Assembly (NCBI GenBank): GCA_029557965.1
Contig: JAKQIM010000048.1
Location: forward strand, 23,638-87,637
Source of the DNA: Chloroflexota bacterium
Lineage (GTDB): Bacteria > Chloroflexota > Anaerolineae > Anaerolineales > UBA4823
DNA: 64,000 bases
Reading direction: 5' to 3'
This document shows positions 41,900 to 49,989 of this stretch, in pieces. The translations under genes were made by a program, and so were the position numbers. The stretch's first letter is position 1. Every line of letters starts with the position of its first letter. The notes beneath the pieces are model-generated. The model ran no database searches. It was not told the origin of the DNA and saw only the letters and a list, made by a program, of their open reading frames with translations.

Positions 41900-43030
41900 C
41901 TATCCCCTATCCACTGTACTGAACACTTCTGCAAACACCCCCGCCATCGCCTCCACGTTCACTTCTTCGGCCACAATGCGGTAAGATTCTGCCCCCCGGC
42001 GCCTCAGGCCCGCCGGATCGGCCAACGCCTGGCACAGCGCATCCGTCAGTGCCCCCAGGTCATCCGGCAGCACCTGCCAGCCGTTCTCAGGGCGCACCAG
42101 GTCATCTTGAGTGCCATCTCCCTGCGCCACCATCACTGGAAGCCCGTGCGCCATCGCCTGCTGCACCGCCAATCCCCCCGTCCCAGGCAGGGCGAACAGG
42201 TCTGCCGCAGCGTAGAAAGGCCCCAGGTCGGCCCCGTGCTTTGCCCCCACAAATTCTGCCAGCGGGTAAATCTGCTTCGCCAACGCTTCAAACTCCGCCC
42301 GCGCCGGCCCATCGCCCACGATCACCAGCCTGGGCTGGAGCGCCTGCGGCAGGGCGGCACAGGCCCTCAGCAGGGTATCCACGCGTTTACGCGCCTGCAA
42401 GCGCCCCACGAACAGCACGCCCGGCTTGCCCAGGTATTCCCTGGGGCGTTCTGGCGGCGGGCCAGGCGGGCGCGGCGCAGTGGCATTCGAAGCGCAGAAA
42501 ACGCGCTCAGCAGGCAGGCCCAACGCCCGGTATTCATCTGCTCCCCGGCGGCTGTAGGCGATCACCGCATCCAGCGAGCGCAAGAAGCTCAGCCTCTCCC
42601 AGCCGCGGAGTAAAGATTTCAATCCTTGTCCCTGGCCCAACGGTGGCGCGCCCAACCCCCAGCCTACCACCGGGCGACCGCGCCGGTGCATCCAGCGCAC
42701 TGCCTGGCGCGTAGACGGGTAGCGCGGGTTGGCTTCTACCACCAGCACCTGCGGCTGCCAGCTTTCCAGCCACGCCAACAGCCCGCTCTGCCAGCACAAA
42801 TACCAGCTTGAGCTCGGATCTTGAAAATGCCGGTTGCGCCCCCAAACCAGCCCGGCCCCCTCCAGCCCCTGGGCAGGCTCAATCCCCTCTACCGGCAGGG
42901 CTTGCCCTGCAAAGACGCTCAACCCGCCCACGCACCGCTTCGCCAGGGCTTCTAAGAATGCCACGCGGTAAGCCGGCAGCACACGCTGTTGAAGGCCCAC
43001 CTTGCCGGGATAGATCTTGTTCTCATCCAT
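41900..43030 (-). CDS. GT4-family glycosyltransferase
   Basis: 376 residues. N-terminal half opens with VGLQQRVLPAYRVAFLEAL, typical of a group of GT4 enzymes of capsule and O-antigen clusters. C-terminal half: VLFVGRLQARKRVDTLLRA (about 208-226) and ALPGTGGLAVQQAMAHGLPVMVAQGDG, the donor-binding region. The usual EALACG Glu is replaced (VQQAMAHG), so donor contacts may differ. Cytosolic; acceptor unknown. It is last of the four minus-strand glycan genes, 43 bases after the previous one. Confidence 0.87.
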   Translation of the reverse strand: MDENKIYPGKVGLQQRVLPAYRVAFLEALAKRCVGGLSVFAGQALPVEGIEPAQGLEGAGLVWGRNRHFQDPSSSWYLCWQSGLLAWLESWQPQVLVVEANPRYPSTRQAVRWMHRRGRPVVGWGLGAPPLGQGQGLKSLLRGWERLSFLRSLDAVIAYSRRGADEYRALGLPAERVFCASNATAPRPPGPPPERPREYLGKPGVLFVGRLQARKRVDTLLRACAALPQALQPRLVIVGDGPARAEFEALAKQIYPLAEFVGAKHGADLGPFYAAADLFALPGTGGLAVQQAMAHGLPVMVAQGDGTQDDLVRPENGWQVLPDDLGALTDALCQALADPAGLRRRGAESYRIVAEEVNVEAMAGVFAEVFSTVDRG

Positions 43031-43073
43031 CTAAAAATGAACCTGGTACTTGCTGCTTTGCACCCTGGATACA

Positions 43074-44117
43074 TTACCCTAGCAACACATCCAAGTACGC
43101 TTCCACCATGCTGTCTAACCCAAAGGCTTCTTCGGCCCTTTGGCGGGCGCCTTTGCGGAAACGTTCCTGCCCAGCCAGGATTTCTACGGCTCCTGCCGCC
43201 AGGCGCGGCATATCCGGCAGGTCCAGCTTCCACGGATCGCCACCGTAAGCCACCACCCGCCCGGCATCGCCGGTCACCAGCTCAGGCAAGGCGCCCGTAT
43301 CAAACGACAGCACTGGCAGCCCGCAAGCCAGCGCCTCGATGACCGAATTGGGGCAGGCAGCGTTGATATCTGCCGCATATAGCAGGTGGGCCGAGCGATC
43401 CAGGGTTGGGATCTGGCTGCGCGGCACCAGCCCTGCAAAATTCAACGCCACTGAGGTCCGCCGTTTCCAAGCATCTGCCAGCTCGGGGGCAATCTTGCCT
43501 GCAATCATTAGCTCGATGCTTAATCCAGCTTCAGCTTGCAGGCCCTCAGCCAGCTTCACAGCCGTCTCTAAACCCAGCTCGTAGCCGCCCCCCAGGGTGC
43601 CTTCGACCAGTAGCAAACGCTGCCGGTCTTGCGGCAGCTCAGCCGGGCCTTCTGGCGTATACTGCGCCAGGTCTACCCCGTTATAGATCACCCGGTAAGG
43701 CACTCCGGTTTTGCCGTATACGCGCTCCCACCAACCGCGTGCGAACTCGCTCTGGTACACAATGCGGGTCGCCAGGCGGCTGCGGATGGTCGAGAGGATC
43801 AGATTGCCATACTCAGATCTCAAGAAGTGCTTCAGCCCGGTGCGGCGGCGCCTGTGGATCCAATTCATCCCATTCAAACGCTGTGTGATGGGGATGCCAC
43901 GCTTGCGGGCCTGGCGCAGCCCCTTCAGGTCGCGCGTGCCCCCAATCACCAGCAGGGCGTCACAGGGCGCTTGCAGATCATAGCTGACCCCAATGCCGCG
44001 CTTCTCCAGCCCATCAGCCAGCTTGGCCTGGAATGAAACCATGCCGCCCACTGCAGCAGGCACTCCGGGGCCTTCCAGCCTGGGCGTCAGGCAGATGGTT
44101 TTCACTTTCTCACTCAT
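43074..44117 (-). CDS. GT4-family glycosyltransferase
   Basis: 347 residues from the ATG at 44117, which overlaps the acetyltransferase end by eight bases; the frame is open 30 codons further but that part is out-of-frame acetyltransferase sequence. GT4 features: VIYNGVDLAQYTPEGPAE (about 145-162) and SVIEALACGLPVLSFDTGALPELV with the EALACG Glu. Short for GT4; the N-terminal domain is compact and starts with TPRLEGPGVPAAVGGMVSFQ, where the GG-x-V-x-F motif recalls nucleotide-sugar binding loops. Works in the same surface-glycan pathway as its neighbours. Confidence 0.87.
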   Translation of the reverse strand: MSEKVKTICLTPRLEGPGVPAAVGGMVSFQAKLADGLEKRGIGVSYDLQAPCDALLVIGGTRDLKGLRQARKRGIPITQRLNGMNWIHRRRRTGLKHFLRSEYGNLILSTIRSRLATRIVYQSEFARGWWERVYGKTGVPYRVIYNGVDLAQYTPEGPAELPQDRQRLLLVEGTLGGGYELGLETAVKLAEGLQAEAGLSIELMIAGKIAPELADAWKRRTSVALNFAGLVPRSQIPTLDRSAHLLYAADINAACPNSVIEALACGLPVLSFDTGALPELVTGDAGRVVAYGGDPWKLDLPDMPRLAAGAVEILAGQERFRKGARQRAEEAFGLDSMVEAYLDVLLG

Positions 44118-44547
44118 GGCGTTGGCCCACACACTGCGCCGGCATCCCGGCCCAGATCTCGTTCTCGCCGGTGGATTGGAGCAGCACCGCGTTGGCCCCG
44201 ATGACACTGCCGTGCCCCACCCTCAGCACCCCCTCTTTGCACAGCACCTTGGCGCCCGGGCACAGGATGACATCGTCCTCGATCACGATCCCTTCAAAGC
44301 GCGAGCGCTCAGCAGGGCGGTAAATATCTGCCCGGCCCAAGGTCACACCCGGGTAAATTTTCACCCGCCGGCCAATCTGAGCTTTCGAATGCACCACCAC
44401 GCCAAAGCCGCCGTGCACCAATTCAAACCCTTCGCCCACCGGCACCGCCAGCGGCAGCTCTACGCCCAACAGCTTCAGCAGGTAATACGCCAGCCGTCCA
44501 ATGATGGGCTTGCGGCGTGCATAGACAAGGCGGGTATAAGCATCCAT
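44110..44547 (-). CDS. Hexapeptide-repeat acetyltransferase, serine acetyltransferase-like
   Basis: 145 residues, a left-handed beta-helix (LbH) enzyme. The helix spans about 40-135: LVHGGFGVVVHSKAQIGRRV, IYPGVTLGRADIY, FEGIVIEDDVILCPGAKVL and VIGANAVLLQS. VVHSKAQIG with His and GVTLG resemble CysE-type active sites, and WAGMPAQCVG is the usual acetyl-CoA-binding tail. A short N-terminal helical part is like the colanic-acid/capsule O-acetyltransferases grouped with CysE. Probably adds an acetyl group to a sugar of the glycan assembled by the adjacent transferases. Confidence 0.85.
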   Translation of the reverse strand: MDAYTRLVYARRKPIIGRLAYYLLKLLGVELPLAVPVGEGFELVHGGFGVVVHSKAQIGRRVKIYPGVTLGRADIYRPAERSRFEGIVIEDDVILCPGAKVLCKEGVLRVGHGSVIGANAVLLQSTGENEIWAGMPAQCVGQRHE

Positions 44548-44558
44548 TGAAGCGTCGA

Positions 44559-45872
44559 TCAGATGTTCTTACGGTCGCCCAGCCTGAAGAACTGGAAGCC
44601 CGCATCCCACCATTCTTGCAGCTTCCAGCCGCCCACGCAGTCCATCATCACCCGCGCCGGCGTCATTTTGGCAACGTCTTCTGGCTTCAATTCCAAGAAG
44701 GGGGTGTGCCCGACCAGCAAAATGACGGCCTCGGCATCCGCCAGGGCCGCTTCGAGGCTTTCGGCCATTTGCACCCCTTCTACCTTAGCATCTGGCTTGA
44801 AAGGCTCGTATGCCGTCACCTTGGCCCCCGCGCTCACCAACAGGTGCGCCACATCAATGGCGGGGCTTTCACGGATGTCATCCACGTTGGGCTTGAAGGC
44901 CAGGCCTAAGACCGCGATGCGCTTATCGGTGATCGTCCGGCCCAGCACGCGGCGCACAAACTCCAGCGTAAAATAAGGCTGACCGTCGTTCACCTGCCGG
45001 GCAGTATGGATCAGGGGTGTGATCTCGGGCGCGGCTTCAACCAGGAACCAGGGGTCCACGCTGATGCAGTGCCCGCCCACGCCAGGCCCAGGCCGCAGGA
45101 TCTTGACCCGCGGGTGGCGGTTGGCGCAGGCAATGGCCTCCCAAATATCCACCCCAAGGTGCTCTGCCAATTGCGAGAACTCGTTGGCGATGGCAATATT
45201 GATATCGCGATATGTGTTCTCCATCAGCTTGACCATCTCAGCCGTGGTGGCGTCAGTCAGCACGATCTCGCCGGTCACAAAGTGGGCATATAACATCTGC
45301 CCGGCCTTCGCCGAGACTTCTCCCACCCCGCCAATGACACGCGCGTTTTCCACCAGCTCGCGCAAGATCTGCCCCGGCAGTACCCGCTCTGGAGAATAGC
45401 ACAACGCATAATCCACGCCGGGCTTTAACCCCGACCGGTCCAGGATAGGCTTCACCAGGTCAAGGGTGGTGCGCGGCGGCGAGGTAGACTCCAGCACCAC
45501 CAGGTTGCCCCGCTTCAGGTGTGGGAGGATGGCCTCGGCAGCCGCGCTGACCGACCGCATATCGGCCATACGGTAGCTCGCACCGCGCGCCATGCCGTTG
45601 CGGTCTTCATAGAACGGCGTGGGCACGGCGATGATAAAGGCATCTGCATCTTCAGGTTGTTCACTCACCATCAGGTTGCCAGAGCTGGTCGCCTCTTGAA
45701 CCAGGGCCTGTAAGCCGGGTTCGTGGATATGCAGCCCGCCGCCCTGCAGGGTCTCGATGATCTGGGGATTGATATCCACGCCAAGCACCTTCAAGCCGCG
45801 GTTCGCCAGCATACAGGCCGTCGGCAAGCCAATGTACCCCAATCCGATTACACATACCTTTTCAAATTTCAT
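44559..45872 (-). CDS. wecC: Nucleotide-sugar dehydrogenase, UDP-ManNAc dehydrogenase type
   Basis: 437 residues. NAD-binding CVIGLGYIGLPTACMLANRG at 7-26, catalytic Cys269 in GVGGHCISVDPWFLVE; the GGHCI-x-VDPWF form marks the UDP-N-acetylmannosamine/UDP-GlcNAc 6-dehydrogenase branch rather than UDP-glucose dehydrogenase. C-terminal IAVLGLAFKPNVDDIRESPA binds UDP. Converts the 6-hydroxyl of an amino sugar nucleotide to a carboxylate, giving an acidic sugar. First gene of the minus-strand glycan group; GGAG lies six bases before the ATG. Exact substrate (ManNAc or GlcNAc) is not decided by sequence. Confidence 0.9.
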   Translation of the reverse strand: MKFEKVCVIGLGYIGLPTACMLANRGLKVLGVDINPQIIETLQGGGLHIHEPGLQALVQEATSSGNLMVSEQPEDADAFIIAVPTPFYEDRNGMARGASYRMADMRSVSAAAEAILPHLKRGNLVVLESTSPPRTTLDLVKPILDRSGLKPGVDYALCYSPERVLPGQILRELVENARVIGGVGEVSAKAGQMLYAHFVTGEIVLTDATTAEMVKLMENTYRDINIAIANEFSQLAEHLGVDIWEAIACANRHPRVKILRPGPGVGGHCISVDPWFLVEAAPEITPLIHTARQVNDGQPYFTLEFVRRVLGRTITDKRIAVLGLAFKPNVDDIRESPAIDVAHLLVSAGAKVTAYEPFKPDAKVEGVQMAESLEAALADAEAVILLVGHTPFLELKPEDVAKMTPARVMMDCVGGWKLQEWWDAGFQFFRLGDRKNI

Positions 45873-45979
45873 TGTACACTCCAGTCGTCGTGATCACAAT
45901 CAACCTGGCTATTATGCCACATTAATAGAGGTTTGGGGATTGATGAACCCAATCCCACATCACCGGATGGAACAAGCAC

Positions 45980-46008
45980 TTGACATAGAACGATTGTTCG
46001 AGTATTAT
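45980..46008 (+). promoter_or_regulatory. lexA promoter with SOS box in the spacer
   Basis: TTGACA (45980-45985), 17-base spacer, TATTAT (46003-46008). The perfect box GAACGATTGTTC occupies 45988-45999 inside the spacer, matching the GAAC-N4-GTTC LexA site of Chloroflexota and Gram-positive-like LexA proteins. LexA bound here would block polymerase directly: autoregulation. Confidence 0.85.
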
Positions 46009-46058
46009 TATAACTAGAACATTTAACCGACTTTTCACCTACCATCAGGAGGTGGTTT

Positions 46059-46796
46059 ATGATGATGAGCCGCAAACGCACCACTGGCTTGACTGAACAC
46101 CATAAAAAGATCCTGCGCCTTGTCGATCATTACATGATCGAATACGGTTACCCCCCCTCAGTTCGCGACCTGAAAACCGAGGGCAAGTTCTCATCCACAT
46201 CGGTGGTGGATTATTATTTAAAGCAGTTGACTTCTCAGAACATCATCGAGCGCTCTGAACACACCTCGCGCAGCATTCGCCTGCTGAAATCACTCGAAGA
46301 ACTGGGCATCACCCCCACACCCTCTCCCCGCCGTGCCGCCCAGGCCGCACGCAACGTCACATCCGACCTGCTGCAAGTACCCGTGTTTGGACGCATCTTT
46401 GCCAGCCAGCCTGTCCCCGTGCCAGGTTCTGATTTCAACTATATGGATGCCGAAAGCATGGTATCGGTGGCCCAAAGCATGCTCCCGCCTCGTGAGCGCG
46501 GTGAGGACCTGTATGCCCTTGAAGTGCGCGGCGACTCGATGATCGATGCCATGGTCAACGATGGCGACATCGTCATCATGAAGCCCACCAACGTGGCCCA
46601 TAACGGCGAAATGGTCGCCGTGTGGCTGACCGACAATGACGAAACCACCCTCAAATACTTCTTCAACGAAGGCAGCCGCGTGCGCCTCCAGCCTGCCAAC
46701 CCGCAAATGGGCCCCATCTACAAAGACCCATCCGTCATCCAGGTACAGGGCAAGGTGATCATGGTCATCCGGGCCGTTGAAATGCGCTCCCAGTAG
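46059..46796 (+). CDS. lexA: LexA repressor
   Basis: 245 residues, AGGAGG six bases before the first ATG. Winged HTH in 10-75 (GYPPSVRDLKTEGKFSSTSV). S24 peptidase domain: cleavage site Ala115-Ser116 in VFGRIFASQ rather than the usual Ala-Gly, nucleophile Ser160 (VRGDSMIDA) and Lys199 (ETTLKYF), spaced as in known LexA. An extra linker (TPTPSPRRAAQAARN, about 85-99) between the domains makes it longer than the 200-residue norm. RecA-stimulated self-cleavage would release SOS genes; it also controls itself through the box at 45988. Confidence 0.95.
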   Translation: MMMSRKRTTGLTEHHKKILRLVDHYMIEYGYPPSVRDLKTEGKFSSTSVVDYYLKQLTSQNIIERSEHTSRSIRLLKSLEELGITPTPSPRRAAQAARNVTSDLLQVPVFGRIFASQPVPVPGSDFNYMDAESMVSVAQSMLPPRERGEDLYALEVRGDSMIDAMVNDGDIVIMKPTNVAHNGEMVAVWLTDNDETTLKYFFNEGSRVRLQPANPQMGPIYKDPSVIQVQGKVIMVIRAVEMRSQ

Positions 46797-46814
46797 GACC
46801 CTGTTTCCTTTATG

Positions 46815-46854
46815 AAATCAAAAAGCGGTGCACATGTGCACCGCTTTTTGATTT
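46815..46854. terminator. 40-base perfect palindrome, bidirectional terminator
   Basis: Arms 46815-46834 and 46835-46854 are exact reverse complements. The stem AAGCGGTGCACA ends in CTTTTTGATTT on each strand, so it should terminate both lexA and the convergent kinase. The kinase stop codon overlaps its right end. Confidence 0.92.
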
Positions 46855-48298
46855 ATTTGACCGGCAGTTGGCTGATATCAAACTCAAAGCTGACCGCGGA
46901 TGCCAGCACCCAGCCCACCTGGTTGCGCCCGGCACGAGCAATTTGCAGCCACAGGCTGTCTTCACTTCGCCCCAGCACCGTCATTTTTCCTTCCTTGGGA
47001 AACCATTCCAGGATCAGCGCCTCGCTCGACGGGCTGGAACGCACTGCCACAGGAGAACTGCCCGTGTACGCAAACGGCGTCGAAGACAGCGCCGGAGCGG
47101 CAGTAGCGGCAAGGGTTGGGAGGGGTGTTTCGCTTGCTAAAGGAGCTAATGTATAACCTGGCTGTACCAGAGGCGTTCCCAATGCCTGTTCTACAGCCGT
47201 CGACGCAGGGAACAAACCAGGCAGCGCCAGGCCGATGATCACCACAGCGATGACCAGAAAAATGAGCGCCATCCCGCCGCCCACCACAAAAAACAGCCAT
47301 TTGGGCAGCCTGCGCCGGGCCGGAAGTGGCAGCGGTGTTGGCTGGGTAGGACGCCCCGCCATAGACACCGGCTTTCCAGGTTGGCTGGCTGGCGCCGGGC
47401 TGACCTGGACAGGTTGTACGCGCACCGGTGCAGGCTGAGCCTGGACGGGCACGATAGCAGGCGTTTCAACAGGTCGTGCTGCCGCGGTCAAGATCGCTTG
47501 CAGTGCAGCGGGTATTTCTGAGGCCTTGTCATAACGCAGCTCGCGCCGCTTAGCCATTGCCCGCTCAATCACCGGCTGGATCGCCGGCGGCAGATCAGGC
47601 CGCACTTCCAACACGTTCGGAATTGGGTCGGTGATGTGCTTGATGATCTGCCCGGTGGGGGTTTCACTCTCGTAAGGCAAGCGCCCACTGAGCATCTCGA
47701 ACAGGATTGCCCCCAGCGAATACACATCGCTGCGCCCATCAATATCCCTTTCTCCGCGGCCTTGTTCGGGGCTCATGTAAGCCGGCGTGCCGATAATGGC
47801 ACTGCTTTCGGTCAGCGGCGTTGAAGTTTGGAGCAGCTTGGCAATCCCAAAATCCGATAGGTAAGCATTCCCCTGTTCATCGAACAGGATATTGCCGGGC
47901 TTCAGGTCGCGGTGCACAATCCCCTTGGCATGCGCCTGGTCCAAAGCCTGGCCCACACGCTGTAAAATGTCCACAATCTCGTCCAAAGTAAGCGATCCAC
48001 TGCGCAAGCGATCTGCCAACGAGCCGCCATTCATCAACCGCATCACCAGGTAGGGCTGCCCATCCTCCTCCCCAAAATCGTGCACGGGCACAATGGTGGG
48101 GTGCTCTAAGGCAGCGATCACCTTGGCCTCGCGCTTAAAACGTTCCTCGAAGGTCGCTTCGTGCAGCAATTGGCGTGGCAAGACCTTAAGCGCCACATCG
48201 CGCTCGAAGTGCGGATCATAGGCGCGGTACACAGTTGCCATTCCACCGCGCCGCAGTTCTTCAACAATTTCGTAACGACCAAATTTGATCGGAGGCAT
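46853..48298 (-). CDS. Ser/Thr protein kinase with C-terminal SH3-like domain
   Basis: 481 residues. Kinase domain 8-265: RRGGMATVYRA glycine loop, Lys38 (VALKVL), IVHRDLKPGN near 127, DFGIAK and GTPAYMSPEQG. A Pro/Val/Gln-rich linker (about 283-330) leads to one transmembrane helix at about 333-357 (WLFFVVGGGMALIFLVIAVVI). The exposed tail ends in a bacterial SH3 domain at about 405-470 (VAVRSSPSSEALILEWFPKE, then GWVLASAV), of the kind that binds cell-wall material. A PASTA-less relative of PknB. It points toward lexA and shares its terminator. Confidence 0.93.
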   Translation of the reverse strand: MPPIKFGRYEIVEELRRGGMATVYRAYDPHFERDVALKVLPRQLLHEATFEERFKREAKVIAALEHPTIVPVHDFGEEDGQPYLVMRLMNGGSLADRLRSGSLTLDEIVDILQRVGQALDQAHAKGIVHRDLKPGNILFDEQGNAYLSDFGIAKLLQTSTPLTESSAIIGTPAYMSPEQGRGERDIDGRSDVYSLGAILFEMLSGRLPYESETPTGQIIKHITDPIPNVLEVRPDLPPAIQPVIERAMAKRRELRYDKASEIPAALQAILTAAARPVETPAIVPVQAQPAPVRVQPVQVSPAPASQPGKPVSMAGRPTQPTPLPLPARRRLPKWLFFVVGGGMALIFLVIAVVIIGLALPGLFPASTAVEQALGTPLVQPGYTLAPLASETPLPTLAATAAPALSSTPFAYTGSSPVAVRSSPSSEALILEWFPKEGKMTVLGRSEDSLWLQIARAGRNQVGWVLASAVSFEFDISQLPVK

Positions 48299-48351
48299 AA
48301 TCAGTATTTTATCATTATTTTAATCCACCCAATTTCATCCAAAACTGGTGT

Positions 48352-48357
48352 TAGAAT
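48352..48357 (+). promoter_or_regulatory. Leaderless -10 box of the sugar transferase gene
   Basis: TAGAAT, then seven bases, then ATG at 48365. The expected transcription start falls on or next to the initiation codon. No ribosome site is present, which agrees. Confidence 0.55.
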
Positions 48358-48364
48358 CAGCCCC

Positions 48365-48973
48365 ATGGACGCGCCACCAATCCCTGTCACAAAACGCATC
48401 TTCGACCTGGCCATCACCCTGCCCGGGTTGATCATCATCTTGCCCATCCTGGGCCTCCTGGCTTTGCTCGTCCGCATCTACCACGGCCGGCCGGTCATCT
48501 TCAGCCAGGAGCGCCCCGGGTATCAAGGCCGCCCTTTCAATATCCTCAAATTCCGCACCATGACCGACGCGCGTGATGCCCAGGGCTGCCTGCTGCCAGA
48601 CGCCCAACGCCTGACACGCCTGGGATCCTTTCTGCGCTCCTTAAGCCTGGACGAACTGCCCGAATTGTTCAATGTGCTGCGCGGCGAAATGAGCCTGGTG
48701 GGACCCCGCCCCCTGCTCATGCAGTACCTGGAACGCTATTCCCCTGAGCAGGCCCGCCGCCAGTACGCCCTGCCCGGCATCACCGGCTGGGCGCAGGTCA
48801 ACGGCCGCAACGCCATTACCTGGGAAGAAAAATTTCGCCTGGATGTCTGGTATGTGGATCATTGGTCGCTGTGGCTGGATATCAAGATCCTCTTTATCAC
48901 CATCTGGAAAGTCCTGCGCCGCGAAGGCATCAGCCAGGCCGATCACGCCACCGCCGAAGAATTCAAAGGCTAA
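48365..48973 (+). CDS. Initiating sugar transferase (PglC/WcaJ-type polyprenol-phosphate phosphoglycosyltransferase)
   Basis: 202 residues from ATG 48365. One hydrophobic re-entrant helix near 15-37, then the PF02397 core: FSQERPGYQGRPFNILKFRT, LGSFLRSLSLDELPELFNVL (with the DELP/Asp-Glu dyad region) and MSLVGPRPLL. The short form without extra membrane helices is like PglC, which transfers a diacetamido-sugar phosphate to undecaprenyl phosphate. No upstream four-helix part as in WcaJ. It is likely to start the oligosaccharide built by the following operon and by the minus-strand transferases. Confidence 0.9.
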   Translation: MDAPPIPVTKRIFDLAITLPGLIIILPILGLLALLVRIYHGRPVIFSQERPGYQGRPFNILKFRTMTDARDAQGCLLPDAQRLTRLGSFLRSLSLDELPELFNVLRGEMSLVGPRPLLMQYLERYSPEQARRQYALPGITGWAQVNGRNAITWEEKFRLDVWYVDHWSLWLDIKILFITIWKVLRREGISQADHATAEEFKG

Positions 48974-49024
48974 ATCCAGGAGCGTGTAAGACCTTGCACC
49001 ATCACACACCTTAATTTTTCCGTT

Positions 49025-49030
49025 TATAAT
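49025..49030 (+). promoter_or_regulatory. Leaderless -10 box of the E1 alpha operon
   Basis: Perfect TATAAT, then seven bases, then ATG at 49038, the same geometry as at 48352. No ribosome site precedes the ATG. This promoter should drive the genes from 49038 to at least 54597. Confidence 0.6.
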
Positions 49031-49037
49031 TGGCCCT

Positions 49038-49943
49038 ATGAGCCAGACTGCTCACAACGAACTATACCTTGCCCTATGCCGCATCCGCCGCTTTGAAGAA
49101 GCCGTGCTGGAGAAGTTCTCTAGCGGCATCTTTTTTGGCACCACGCATACCAGCCTTGGGCAAGAGGCCAACGCCGTCGGCGTATTAAGCTGCCTTCAGG
49201 CAGGCGATGTGGTATTCAGCAATCACCGCTGTCACGGGCATTTCTTGGCTTACGGCGGCGACTTGCGCGCCCTCTTTGCCGAGTTGATGGGCCGCGCCAC
49301 CGGCGTCTGCGGCGGGCGCGGCGGGTCGCAGCACCTGCATTGGTGCAACTTTTACTCCAACGGCGTCCAGGGGGGCATCGTGCCCATTGCCACCGGCATG
49401 GCCCTGGCTGAAAAGCAGTTGCAGTCCGAGCGGCAGAGTGCATCTGTTGTGGTGGCTTTCTTAGGCGATGGCACCCTGGGTGAGGGTGTGGTGTATGAAA
49501 GCCTCAACATGGCTGCTTTATGGGGTGCACCCATTCTCTTTGTGGTCGAGAACAACCGCATTGCCCAAACCACCCCCACACAACTGGCCCTTGCCGGAGA
49601 CCTGAGCGCCCGCTTTGAAGCCTTTGGCATCCCGGCCCTGGCGCTGGAAAGCAGTGACGTGCTCGAGATCCGCACCGCCGCAGCCGCACTACTGGACCAG
49701 GTGCGGGCCGAGGCCCGCCCACGCGCCCTGATCCTGAACACCTGGCGCTTCGGCCCCCATTCCAAGGGGGATGACACCCGCCCCCCCGACCTGGTCGCCC
49801 AGATCAAAGACCAACACGACCCCTTGTTCATTCACGGGCAGCGCCTGGAACCTGCTGCACGCGCTGCCATTGAAACCCAGGTCCAAGAAGAAGTCACCGC
49901 GGCCTTCCAGCAAGCTGCCGCCGATCCTTTCCCCATCCTTTAG
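49038..49943 (+). CDS. Thiamine-dependent 2-oxoacid dehydrogenase E1 alpha subunit
   Basis: 301 residues, the length of pyruvate/acetoin dehydrogenase E1 alpha. FGTTHTSLGQEANAVGV (about 33-49), the thiamine diphosphate motif FLGDGTLGEGVVYESLNMA ... VVENN (about 141-174) with the Mg-binding GDG and NN both intact, and the GGRGGSQHLH segment. C-terminal phosphorylation loops are short, as in bacterial forms. It decarboxylates a 2-oxoacid together with E1 beta at 50440. Unlike the fused E1 at 15804, this one lies in a glycan-assembly operon and shares no E2 with a catalytic domain nearby. Confidence 0.9.
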   Translation: MSQTAHNELYLALCRIRRFEEAVLEKFSSGIFFGTTHTSLGQEANAVGVLSCLQAGDVVFSNHRCHGHFLAYGGDLRALFAELMGRATGVCGGRGGSQHLHWCNFYSNGVQGGIVPIATGMALAEKQLQSERQSASVVVAFLGDGTLGEGVVYESLNMAALWGAPILFVVENNRIAQTTPTQLALAGDLSARFEAFGIPALALESSDVLEIRTAAAALLDQVRAEARPRALILNTWRFGPHSKGDDTRPPDLVAQIKDQHDPLFIHGQRLEPAARAAIETQVQEEVTAAFQQAAADPFPIL

Positions 49944-49989
49944 CTGCTCAAGGCAGAGCGCAGATACAGTACTTGGAGGTTACCCACTT

